32,747 nt of DNA from Xanthoparmelia taractica (lineage: Eukaryota > Ascomycota > Lecanoromycetes > Lecanorales > Parmeliaceae), in the NCBI GenBank assembly GCA_033085395.1, contig JANQBS010000365.1:1-32747 (forward strand). The letters run 5' to 3'. Shown piece after piece: positions 19,998 to 30,018 of the stretch. Under the pieces are notes generated by a model. It made no database searches. It had not been told where the DNA came from and saw nothing but the letters and a program-made list of their open reading frames with translations. Both the position numbers and the translations under genes were made by a program. The stretch's first letter is position 1; each line of letters starts with the position of its first letter.

Positions 19998-21295
19998 TCA
20001 TGTTTGTATACATTGCTCAATATCCACATTCTGATCTGGCGGTTTCGGTGGTTCCTCGATTGAAACACGCCCGTCCCCAGCTGCATCACCTCCTGTCGCC
20101 TCCTTAACCGTACTGACATTGGACCCCTTCCGATTCCAAGGCAATCGCCATCCGTCTTCCTGCCAAGCTTGCGCTTCAGGAAACTCATCCCATTCCAACC
20201 CAGCTTCTTTTGCCCGTCGCCGTATCTTTCGCGTTCGAAAGAGCCAGACCGCCTGCGACAAGAAAATACTGGCTTCGATAGTGGCGCTGCGTAATGTCAG
20301 CGCCCAAATCACACCTTCTCGCTATCAAGGAACTCACCAAGCCGCATACATGACCCCACCAAGGATATCAAACGTAACCTGCGCAGCTAAACAAAACACA
20401 TAAGCCCTATCCCCTCCCTCAACACACACAAGCTCAGCACAAACACCAAAACTCACCAAGCGCCATGAGCGAAAAAAACGCCCCGAACCAATCAATAGTC
20501 AAGAACCCGAAATCGATGCCCACGACGCGGCCCCTTCGCTTCCAGAGCTCGAACGGCACGGGCAAGTACCCGATGATGAGCAGCACAGCCGCGAGCACGC
20601 CGATGAAGGTCACGGGCCAGGATATGCCGCGGGAATAAGGGCCGCGGATGATGAGGGTTAGGAAGACCTCCATGCCGGCGAAGAAGAGGGCGATGGTGGT
20701 TGCTAGGAGGGTGGTGGTCCAGATGCGCCATTTTCTGGTGGTGGGTGGGGGTGTTAGCTGGGTTTTTCGATATGAAATCCTCTCTCCGCTCTGCTTGATC
20801 AGCCTCTAAATACGATTGAAGAAATCCACCCACAAACCCGCCTTCTTCTTCTCTCCTTGTACAATACTGAAACGCTGAATCTTCCCATCCAAGCAGAACC
20901 CTCCTGCCCCTCCTCCCTGTCGTACCAAAAAAAGAGAGACAAGAATAGCAGAACCAAGATCCACTCCATCCCTCTCCCGTTGGGGAGAAAACAGAAGAAG
21001 AAAAATTTCAATCTCACCTCCCATACCGCAAACACTGCGCCCAACACGTCAAACACAGCACGCAAAAACACTGCGGCTGCACCTGAATCGGGATATTGAA
21101 CCCCTGCGCAATCGCATACGCGCCAAAGGGCACCCCGCACGCCGCCCACAGGAACATCATGGTGGCCGGCAGGCCTTCGGTCGACTTGGTGCGGTGGTTG
21201 CGCCAGACTTGGGGCACGAGCTGGATGCACCAGAGGATGGTGCCGATTGTGCCGAGGACGGTGGCGGAGGTGGGGATGGAAGGTTGGGGGGGCAT
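19998..21295 (-). CDS. PQ-loop repeat membrane protein
   Basis: Model on the minus strand: exons 21295-21018, 20734-20457, 20386-20338 and 20286-19998, giving 297 residues. Introns are 283, 70 and 51 nt; the first is long for this window but joins YGR to KWRIW in frame. The N-terminus has a hydrophobic span and the first PQ motif, IQLVPQVWRNHRTKSTEG (Pro28-Gln29). The second loop reads YLPVPFELWKRRGRVVGI, with Gln replaced, followed by FLTIDWFGAFFSLMAL and TFDILGGVMYAA. Seven hydrophobic segments are plausible. The last about 80 residues are hydrophilic (RTRKIRRRAKEAG, then an acidic/Pro tail) and should be cytosolic. The family includes vacuolar and lysosomal amino-acid exporters of the Ypq/cystinosin type; the substrate here is unknown. 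Confidence 0.9.
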
Positions 21296-21560
21296 TTGGG
21301 GTTATTTATTTATTTGGGGTTTTGGAGGGGGGGGGGGGAACAGGAGGGGTGGAAAGAGGAGAAGAGGGCGGGGTGGGCGCAGAGGAGAGATGGGATGAGA
21401 AGGGGAGGGGGGGGGAGGAGAAGAGAATGTTGTGGGAGGTATTGGTGGGAGGATGGGCGTGTGTGGGTGTGGCTTTGTGGGTGAGCGTATTTGAGGAAAT
21501 TTTTGGCGTTTGTTGGGGTTTTGAACATTTTGACTTCTTTTTTTCTTCCTCTTGACTTTT
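21296..21560. promoter_or_regulatory. Polypurine, G-run-rich tract upstream of the PQ-loop gene
   Basis: Directly upstream of the PQ-loop start codon the plus strand is almost pure purine for about 120 bases, with runs of 12 G (21327-21338) and 9 G (21407-21415) and several GGG/GGGG runs between. On the transcribed side this is a CT-rich 5' leader or core promoter, common before fungal genes. The G-runs could fold into quadruplexes or a triplex. Confidence 0.55.
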
Positions 21561-22408
21561 TTTAAGTGACGTCGGTAAGGTAGCCGAAGGCCGGTGGTGC
21601 CGTGTGGGGGGTAGATGAAAGGATTTGCAACTACCTCTAGCTGCCGGTCTTGGTTCCTACATATAGGTAGCAGCGAAGCTAAGTAGACGGCCATGGCGGC
21701 TAGGTATTTTGGCACGGAAGGACATGCTCAAACTATTTTGTCTACCTTTTTCTGCGGGAGGTGGGTAGCATGCTGATATTCAGATGGAGGAAGTGAGCAT
21801 GTACAAATTAGAAGGAGATGCAAGAAGATATACAGCCAACCGACTTGGCCACAAACCGTGAACGTGGATTATGGCAATTTGTATCCAAGGTCAAAGAAGT
21901 GTCCTTGCGTAGATGTACATCTACTGGTGGAATAGTCGAGGAAGAAAAGCGAGAATGTGGGGTCCCCAGACGCTCCGCAGAAAGGATCGCTTGGTACACC
22001 TTAATCTTGCCGCGCTGCAGCCACTTCGTTGTGGCTTATTCCTGGGCGGTCCTGGCCACGGACCGGGTTGCCGTGAGGAGCAAAGCCAGAGACTGTAAGT
22101 CAATTTGAACAAAATATTCAGGATGGGAAAGTGTCTTTAGCTAAGATGAGTACATTCCCTCTAGCCGATATACATCTGTTCCCCGTGCGCAAAACATGGT
22201 ACCAACGTCGGCCGCTGCTAAGCTTGGTCCATCATTGAATCCGTCTCCGATCCTAGAGTCAGAATGGTCAGAAGCTGGTCAAACAACACTTCCGGCATTG
22301 GCTAACGTTGCAATCTTGTGGCCTTCTCTCTGCAGAGCTTGGGTATGCTCCAACTTCTTTCGAAGACGCGCATTTGAGTCCGTTATCTGTTATGTCTAAT
22401 TGACGCGC
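21561..22408. other. Intergenic, no gene seen
   Basis: Short competing frames on both strands with no recognisable domain. No RNA gene seen. It ends where the G-rich tandem array begins. Confidence 0.45.
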
Positions 22409-22960
22409 TAGTGGGGGGTTATTCACCACTAGCGGGAGTTGACATCCTCTAGCGGGGGGTTTTTTTCTACGAGATTCAAAGTTCACGATATCTAGGCGCT
22501 TTACCTGAAAAGGCCATCTTCTAACCTGTTTTGGTTTAGGGGGGGTTATTTGCCACTGGCGGGGGTTATTGTCCTTTGGCTGGGAGGTTTTCCTACGAGA
22601 TTCAATGTTCGCGGACTCTAGACGTACCTTTCTTCTTAAGGCAGTATATTAAACCTCATTCGATTAGTGGGATGTTATTCGCCACTGGCGGGAGTTATTG
22701 GTTTTAGCGGGAGTCATTTCCCACGAGATTCGATGTTTGCGGGATTCAAGCGCTTTACCTATCTGAGTATCGAAGAAGGCGCTTGCTAACCTAATTAGAT
22801 TCAGTGGGGGTTATTCGCCACTAGCGGGGGTTATCGGTTTTTCGCTGGGGGGGTTTTTTCCACGAGACTCAATGTTCACAATATTGACTTGATTCGGTTA
22901 GAGGGGGTTATTGGTTTTAGTGGGGGGTTTTTTAGCACGAGATCCAACGTTGGCGACCCT
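22409..22960. repeat. Diverged 100-136 bp tandem array with G-runs and hairpins
   Basis: About five imperfect units starting near 22409, 22535, 22665, 22801 and 22898 (the last two shorter). Each has tagtgggggttattcgccac, then agcggggg, a gggttttt stretch and a conserved cacgagattcaatgttcgcg box. In unit 1, gctagtgg can pair with ccactagc across the loop ggggttattca; related pairings remain in units 3 and 4. Several G-runs of 5-7 lie on the same strand. The last unit runs straight into a truncated coding fragment. Confidence 0.75.
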
Positions 22961-23461
22961 CTCCGACTGCATCAACACTATGAACCTCAGCGCCGACCTC
23001 CCGCACTTCGGCTCCCGCGTCTGGGCTATTATCCGCGAGCGAATCCACTACACCAAAGACGGCAAACTCGACGTTCAAGACCTCCGCGGCGCCGACATGA
23101 TGGACCCTGGCAACTACAGTGGCGGCATTGGTTCCCTGCGCGCTGCCGAGTCCCGCGACCAACAGACCCGCAAGGACGTGCCTGAATAATTGGACACTGA
23201 GTTCTTCCCAATCGAGGCCACCGAGTCCGGCGCCTTCAGGACTAAAGGCCTCTCCGCCACCACGCACGTCGTGGCACTCATGGGCTGCCTCATGCACCAC
23301 CAGGATTTCGGCAGCGCAACGCTGCACGCTCCTAACCCCGGGCCATAAATGAACCCATCTTAGCCGATCTCAAGTTCTGGGATGTGCTCGTCGCGATGGC
23401 CTATAGCCACGACGGCAAGGGTTCAGACCACCTACTCTGTCCATCAGGCTCAGGCACCTGA
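22944..23461 (+). pseudogene. Truncated, frameshifted coding fragment of unrecognised family
   Basis: After the tandem array the frame ATLSDCINTMNLSADLPHFG opens and continues through WAIIRERIHYTKDGKLDVQD and MMDPGNYSGGIGSLRAAE to DVPE, where an in-frame TAA (23187-23189) interrupts it. The same frame goes on as LDTEFFPIEATESGAF and LMGCLMHHQDFGSATLHAP to another TAA near 23346. A third frame then gives INEPILADLKFWDVLVAMAY and HDGKGSDHLLCPSGSGT, ending in TGA at 23459-23461. The amino-acid texture looks like real protein throughout, so this is probably the C-terminal part of a gene that lost its 5' end and gained a stop and a frameshift. I do not recognise the family. Confidence 0.6.
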
Positions 23462-25014
23462 TCCCTCCCCCTACCCCTCAAACCCCAACATCAACGCTAC
23501 ACTTTTCCGCCCTTTCCACCGCCCTCTTCTCCCATCGCCCCCTCTCTACACAACTAATCTATCTACCATCCTCCCATCTGGCGCCCACGCCCCTTCCTTC
23601 CACCAATATCCTAACCCTCCACTCCACCTCCATCTCCTTCCCAATTGGTAAAAACAAAACCACTCCTGGGCAGATCCCTCACCTGCGCTGGATGTACGTA
23701 TTGCTTGTGTGATATGAGTGTTCGAAAGTAACTTTGTAAGGTATGGCCATTTCCCAATACATATCTACCTTGTATACCCATTTTTCAAACCCTTCCCACT
23801 CGGAGCAATCGAAGGTTCATACGGATGGTACGTGTCACATAACCTTTGGAATTCCGAGGAACTGTCCAGTGAAAGTTACCTGCAGACTAGAGGTTTCACG
23901 AGCCGGAGGAACTCTCTGCGCGAAAGACGTGGACTCGTTTTCGCCTAGTACCTTGAGCTTGTCGCCGTGCATGTGATCTGTCAAGAAGCCCGCCAATCCA
24001 TAAGTAACCTCGAGTGAGACGTTACGTTCTAATGCCATAGCGGTTTACAAGCTAAAATCTCAGTGTCAAGTGCCTTGCTCGACTATGGTTCTTTGGACTG
24101 AATTTTGCTTAGGTTCACTCTTATCGAGAGAGATACGGTATTATATTCTTAGATCTGCTACGAAGAAGGGACAAATAGGCCTCATAAAAGCGCTTTCTTT
24201 GTACTATAGAATACTTGAAGTCATCGCTTATCTAAAGAGACTCAAGGTTATATTGAAGCTTCGTCCTTGAGACCATAGATATCGATACCGCTATTTCCCG
24301 ACGTCAGAAGAAGAGATAAATCTATATAATCGCGTAATATAGTAGTATAGAGCTACATAAAGATTAATGGAAGAAGAGGGAAGCTTAGCCTAGAGAGAGA
24401 GGACTTAGAGTATAGAAGCTCAAAATATATAATAATCGACTTGAAGGAGTCAAGGAAGAAAGATACCATTGCTAACGTATCACCACGTATCGGCTCAGAG
24501 ACCAGGAGGTTATAGAGGCTAGTCGTGAGGGTTTCTTATTACCATTCAAGCCCGCAGCGGCTGTCGTCGTGTGAGACCTTCCTGGACGATGCTGACAATT
24601 ATCACGTTCACATTTCATCGAGCACATGCAACGATCGAAAAACAACGAGCCTTCGAAGACGTGGAGGTAAGATTGGACAAAAAAACCAGACTTCGATCTG
24701 CATGCAGGGACCAGTCGCAGAAATTGCTATCCTTGAGCCTGAGCCGACCCACCCATCACCTTTCGACTCTGCACAATTATTGTACGAAAATCTCGCGAAT
24801 GAGAGGGTTGTACCGTGTGCGAGTGACGCACAGTACGGTTTGGGTCTTTAACAATGTGATCAACGTTCGCATGTAGTATCACATTTGTCCCTAATTCGTA
24901 GCCGTGACGACCATCAGAGATAATTGAAAGTGAAAGTGTAATGAGTCTACTTGGACTGCCATCTGCCACACTCTCTGCTGCATTTCCTTAACCCAATGGA
25001 TTTAAACCCCGCAA
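23462..25014. other. Gene-free interval with CT-rich and RIP-like parts
   Basis: 23462-23650 is strongly CT-rich (low complexity). A clean-looking minus-strand frame (24038-23835, starting MALERNVSLEVTYG) has no family match. 24080-24500 is AT/TpA-rich and degenerate. 24525-24970 has short frames only. The end of the second NLR lies immediately to the right. Confidence 0.5.
24080..24500. repeat. Second RIP-like AT-rich block
   Basis: TpA-rich, CpA/TpG-poor sequence with many tata/taga words and no long frame, similar in composition to the first 480 bases. Probably a mutated transposon fragment; the parent element is not recognisable. Confidence 0.5.
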
Positions 25015-28000
25015 TCACAGTTGTATCGGTCTTGACCTGAACGGTACAAAATTCTGCCTCCCATCCTCCACCCCGCCCGCACCCCCGCCCATTACCGTCG
25101 GCGTAGAGTTTAACACCGCTATCATGTCCTTATCCTCCGCCGCCTCCGCAATCTGCATCGCCCTCACGCCATTCGCGTTCTGGACGGAGCGGTCCACCCC
25201 GTGCTGACGGAGCAGGATCCCTGCCGAGACGGCATCCCGCTGTTCGACGGCGAAGAAGAACAATTTGTTAATGTCAATCTTCCTCCCGTCGACATCGGCA
25301 CCTCGGCAGATCAATGCCAGCATGACCTCCTGGTGTTCGTTGGACTGCGTGAGGACCAACGCTTCGTCCTTCCAGCGATCTTTCGCGTCCATGTCGGCCT
25401 CGTGATCGATGAGGAGGTTTGTAGCGTCGAGGTCACCTTCCAGCGCTGCTAGATGAAGCGGTGTTCGTTCAACGTGATTGGGCTTGTCGATCGGTAGCAT
25501 CCCGGTTTCGAGAAGCATGCGCAGAATGTCAGGCTGGTCGGCTTCGATTGCACAATGGAGGGCGGAGTTCTCGGTGCAAGGTTCTGCGACATGAAGATCC
25601 TGTGGTCGTGTTCTGATGGCCTCTGCGACGAGCGCTGTGAGACCTCGTCTTGTCATTGACCACACGGGTAACTGCTGGTCGTCCAAAGTCACACTCGGCG
25701 GCTGTCCATGCCCCGCGGCTGTAAGCATAGACATGACATTGTCATGCCCATACTGCCATGCCACCATGAAAGGCGTCCTACCGAATTTGTCAACCAGTGA
25801 TGCATCGGCGCCCTTTTCGAGCAAGACAGCCGTGACTGCTAGATCGCCTCGCTGGCTCGCATCATGCAGTGGGGTAAGGTCATATTTGTCTCGAAGATTA
25901 GGGCCCAGCGCTTTCACGTTTGGCGAACGTCCCTTCGGTAGATGATCTTCCATTAAATGGCGAGCAATCTCGTGGTAGCCATTCCTTGCAGCGCCATGAA
26001 GAAGACTCTGTCCTTCATTGTCCACACACTCCATGTCAATCGGGTGTTTCATCATTTCCATCAGAGCGCCCTCAGCCCCGCGATTGACAGCACGCAGCAT
26101 CGGTGTGCCACCTTCGCCATCCTTCAGAGCAGGATCTGCGCCCCATTCCAGCAGCAAGCCAACTATATCTTTGTGATTCCTCTCCGCAGCGCATGTCAAA
26201 GGAGATCGACCTGCATGGTTATCCACAACATCGATACTAGCTTCGACCTCAAGTAAAAGTTGGGCGACCTCGTAGTGATTTTCTCTAGCAGCAAGATACA
26301 GAGCTGTCATTCCATTATCGTCCCGTAGGTCGACGTTGATACCTTGATGACGGAGCAATATCTCGACCATCTCAGAATGGCCTAAGAGTGCAGCCGTCAT
26401 CAAGGCTGTTCGGTTACGCTCCTGGCTATTGACAAGATTGATGTCCAGGTCCCCAGGCATCTCATTTACCAAGAGCTCAACTATTTGGCTGTGCTTCGAA
26501 GCGTTCTTAGCAACCGTTCCGCCGCTGTGATGACCTAAGATGGCTTCAAACAAAGCCGTCCTTCCTTTAGTGCTTCTTTTTCGCTGTGAAGCCCCTAGTT
26601 TTAAGAGTTGACGAGCGACCTCGATATGGCCTCTCCTGCATGCATACATCAATGGCGTCTGCTCATACTTACGCTCTACCACATCCACAAGACCATGATC
26701 TGGATTCAGGGCCGAGAGTACAGTCGATAATCCATACCAAGCACATATATGTAGTCTGTTGACATTGCTCTGTACGTCCCACGTATCATGGTCTCCTTTC
26801 TTGGTCAGCCATGCTGCTTGCATGCATGCATCCTTGCGCCGAGTGTCGTTGATCAATTCCAGGACAGCTTTTTGGACATCAGCGCTATCGTCCGGATTCG
26901 AGAATGCATCTCGAACATGGTCACCCCAATACTGTGAGGCGTACTGGAGAAAAGGGAACTCCGAATTCTTGGACACTAAGTACTCGTCTGTGCAGGGTTC
27001 CCGCGGAAGGACGAGATTCAAGTAAGTCATACACGCTTTGGCGATGTCGACATCGGCCGTCGGAAACCACTTTTTGCGGTTTTCGTCCCGGTGCAGGTAA
27101 TCTTCCAAGGAACGGTGGACCAGCTGTACTTCAGTGTCATCGTTCTCAAGGATGATAAGAGCAGAAGTCGATTCTAAAATGGTCTTTGGCCGGTCGATCG
27201 CGTCGAGGATGTCGGCGGCTTCACAAGCTTTATTGTCAGAAAACTTTGTAGCCACGAGTGCATGTTGCAGCTCCTTCAAGCTCAGGGGCCGACGTGCACG
27301 AGAAACTAGACTGAGGACTTTATAGCCTCGCTTCCGATCTTCAGCCGGTTGCAAATCAATACGCTGCATAGCTTCTTTGTAATAGTCCTCGACGCTGTCT
27401 GGAAGCTTCTTCAGGGCCTGCTTCAGCTCCCACAAATTGGATTTTGTACGCAGGGATTCCATACATAACGTTGCGAACAGAAAGCGGCCATCGGCCTTCT
27501 TGCTAACTTCAGTAACGATCTGCTCGGGAAGGCCAGGGTAACTCTGGCATATATCTTGAAAAGGGGTTGTGTCGGCGGTTTCTGTTATGCGGTCGTCTCG
27601 ATCATCTCTGAGAAGCGTCTTGCCATCCCCAATCTCAAGCCCGATCTCACGTCTCACAAAGCGCTCGATATCAGTTTGCGGTATCTCCACACTGACCTCG
27701 ATCCCTCCATCCGGCTCGGTGAGTTGATGTGTTTTGTCCAGGCATGAGAGTCCTTTGTTTCTGCATTCGTAGCATAAGTCGTAATCACCCTTTTCGCAGA
27801 CCCTACATCGAAGGGCCATCGCAAGACCTTTCTGATGGCATCTATTGCACTCGTAGGTGCCTGGTGATGCTTGCTGACTGATCTGTCGCGTTATAATGAC
27901 TATACTACCTCTTTTGGGTTGGAGCTTGAGGAGTTCCCGCCGGAGGGCTACCTGATCTCTAAGAGGAATCTCGTCGAAACCATCTACGACAATGTAAAAT

Positions 28001-29259
28001 CGATCATAGAGTCCAAGGCTTGCCACTAAGATCTTGCGGATGTCGTCAGAGTAAGAGACAGGATCAAGCTGTAAACGTTTCGCCTTCCTGTGAACATTTC
28101 TCAAATCGTCCGATATGACATATAGCTCATCATTCTGTATCAGTTGCTTGAGCAGGCTCCCAATCAAATCCGGCCACGTCTGAAGATTTCTCAAATTGTA
28201 ATTGAGATAGATCGAAAGGACCAGCGGAGGAGCCTGCTGAGGATCTTTTGGAAGACGATGGGCGAGGATCGAGGAGAGCACAGTTTTCCCCACACCAGGC
28301 GCGCCGACACTGTATAACACATCAGAGTCAGTATAATTACTCTTAATTACGCATGTAGCTACCAGATTAATTGTACTTGTTGACATTCCGGGATATCACT
28401 GTGGACTCTATCCGTGAGGGGCAAAGTAGTATCGACTGCATGCGCTCTGATACGTTTATGGCGAGAATACGAACCATCTTAAATACCACGAGCTCCCTTC
28501 CGCCCAAACCTTGAAACGTGGGTCCTGCCATAACCAATCACCCGTTTCCTGGAGGCAAGTAGACCACAGCTTTTCTTGCTTTCCTCTAAAGTTGAGCGAG
28601 GATAACCAATTTGTGATCTCCTCCCGTTCCTTAGCTGCGTCTTCGAGTCTTCTTCTCTCCTCTTCCCGTTTCCGATTCATCTCAGCCTCCGATAGGCGAC
28701 TGAGTATGTTGGAAAGTTGAGTCTTGTTATAGTCTCCATAGTCTCTCACAGAGTCGAAGATTTCCTTCTGTGTCTCAGCGCTGTTGATTGAAAAGAACGT
28801 GTTCATAATTATACAGCATTGTGTTATTTCCGCATCTATTTTGGTAAAGGCGTCCTTTCTCCAGTGCCATGTAGCCCTTTGATATATTTCAGACTTCTTG
28901 ATGGATTTGGTCGAAGGAGCCAGCCGGGTCGACATCTCATCAATGAATTTCTTGAACTGCGCCACGGTGCCCTCGTACCGATAGACCCAGACGCCATTGT
29001 CCCAGTGACCACTGCCCGGCTGGACCTCCCAAAGACCTTGAAGCCATGGCGGTGGGGTGTCGGGGTCAGGCTGCTTACTTAAAGCATTATCACACCATAC
29101 CATTAATTTTTCGAGTAGGGATCGAAATGTCCTAAGTTTCTCTTGCAAGGCCCGTCGGTCTTCGATTGCTTCAATGAAATCTAACCCATATTTGATGACC
29201 TTCTCGGTGGTGTCAAGAATAGCAAGGATACCCGCAGATATGCTCAATGGATCTGTCAT
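25015..29259 (-). CDS. NLR: HeLo-like domain - NACHT with ZZ insert - ankyrin
   Basis: Two exons on the minus strand, 29259-28475 and 28309-25015, giving 1359 residues; the intron is 165 nt (GTTCGT...TATACAG, branch TACTGAC). The start is the ATG of MTDPLSISAGILAILDTTEK; an upstream extension to 29382 is open but lacks family features. Residues 1 to about 190 resemble the HeLo-like N-terminal domain of fungal STAND proteins (PF17111 type), a putative membrane-active death effector. A charged coiled-coil-like stretch (about 208-235) precedes EEITNWLSSLNFRGKQEK. NACHT follows, with Walker A GAPGVGKT at 264-271 and Walker B YIVVDGFDEI at 367-376. Directly after ITRQ there is a Cys-rich module at about 413-457 (CNRC, CRVC, CYEC, H) of ZZ zinc-finger type. 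Then come the winged-helix part and about 12 diverged ankyrin repeats (about 777-1340). No defects seen. Confidence 0.88.
27724..27858 (-). other. ZZ-type zinc module inserted in the NACHT domain
   Basis: Encodes TYECNRCHQKG, ALRCRVCEKGDYDLCYECRN and CLDKTHQL. Three C-x2-C pairs plus a Cys/His pair match the cross-brace pattern of ZZ fingers (GDYDLCYEC is the usual core). It sits between the sensor strand (SIVIITRQ) and the next NACHT segment (TDIERFVRREI), so it is an insert rather than a terminal domain. Confidence 0.8.
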
Positions 29260-30018
29260 GGCTGCAACAGACACGTCTTCCCCGTTACAGTGGATACTTT
29301 GGCCAGTTAGGTACCAGAAAATATCAAGTGAACCTATGGGATGCCTAATTGTTCGCCGCAGTTGACGGACTTGAAGTTGCACTGAGATACTCAGACGATA
29401 CTCAGAAGTAGATGATGTACGGAAGAATAGTTGTCCACATTGTGGCTGCTCTTAAGTATTTTTCCTGCTCAGCGACGGCTCGGAGAGATCACGGAGCATC
29501 ATGCTCGAGCGAGGTAAGCTAGCAAGAGGATATGAGGAGCTGACATCCGCACGGGCGAGGGGCCCCCGGGCCCAGGCTTCCACAGGCTTCTTGTATACCT
29601 TAGCCAATAATCTACCCCATGGACGGGTGATGGAAAAATCATTTCATGTATGATTGATTGAGCAATGTCCGTAGCAGTTAGGTTGCGCAGTCGAAGTTAC
29701 GCGCTCCAATCAAGATGATATATGTTTTACTTCTACGGAGCACGCCCCTCACAGTACCCACTCCGACCACCCAATGCTACCATGATGACTTCAGCCGCAC
29801 CTGAAGATGAGGAAATCCGTAATCATTAAGGACTTCTATTCTCCCTGATCGGAGATGATTGTCCGTATGTCTCGGCGATTTCCTTCCAGGCAGAGCAGTC
29901 GCGCCTTGGAGCTGGGAGCCGTGGATTGTTAGCAATATTCCATTTTATTCCTAATGCTCAGCGATCACTCCTCGTCCTTCGTTCTTGGTCCCAGTCATTC
30001 TCAGTCGCCATCGTCAGT
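29260..30018. other. Divergent promoter region between NLR and S41 peptidase
   Basis: No gene seen. Both neighbours are transcribed away from this region, so it should hold two promoters. A GC-rich self-complementary stretch ggggcccccgggccc lies near 29559-29573. The preferred starts are ATG 29259 (leftward) and ATG 30019 (rightward). Confidence 0.5.

Noticed and set aside
20799..21230. Minus-strand frame overlapping the PQ-loop gene
   Set aside because: It overlaps the first exon of the PQ-loop gene in another frame and runs into its first intron; the spliced model gives the conserved protein.
21302..21715. Pro/Pro-His-rich minus-strand frames
   Set aside because: Product of the C-run/polypyrimidine low-complexity tract, not a protein-like sequence.
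23835..24038. Minus-strand frame beginning MALERNVSLEVTYG
   Set aside because: Only 67 codons, no family match and no supporting exon nearby; it could be a gene relic.
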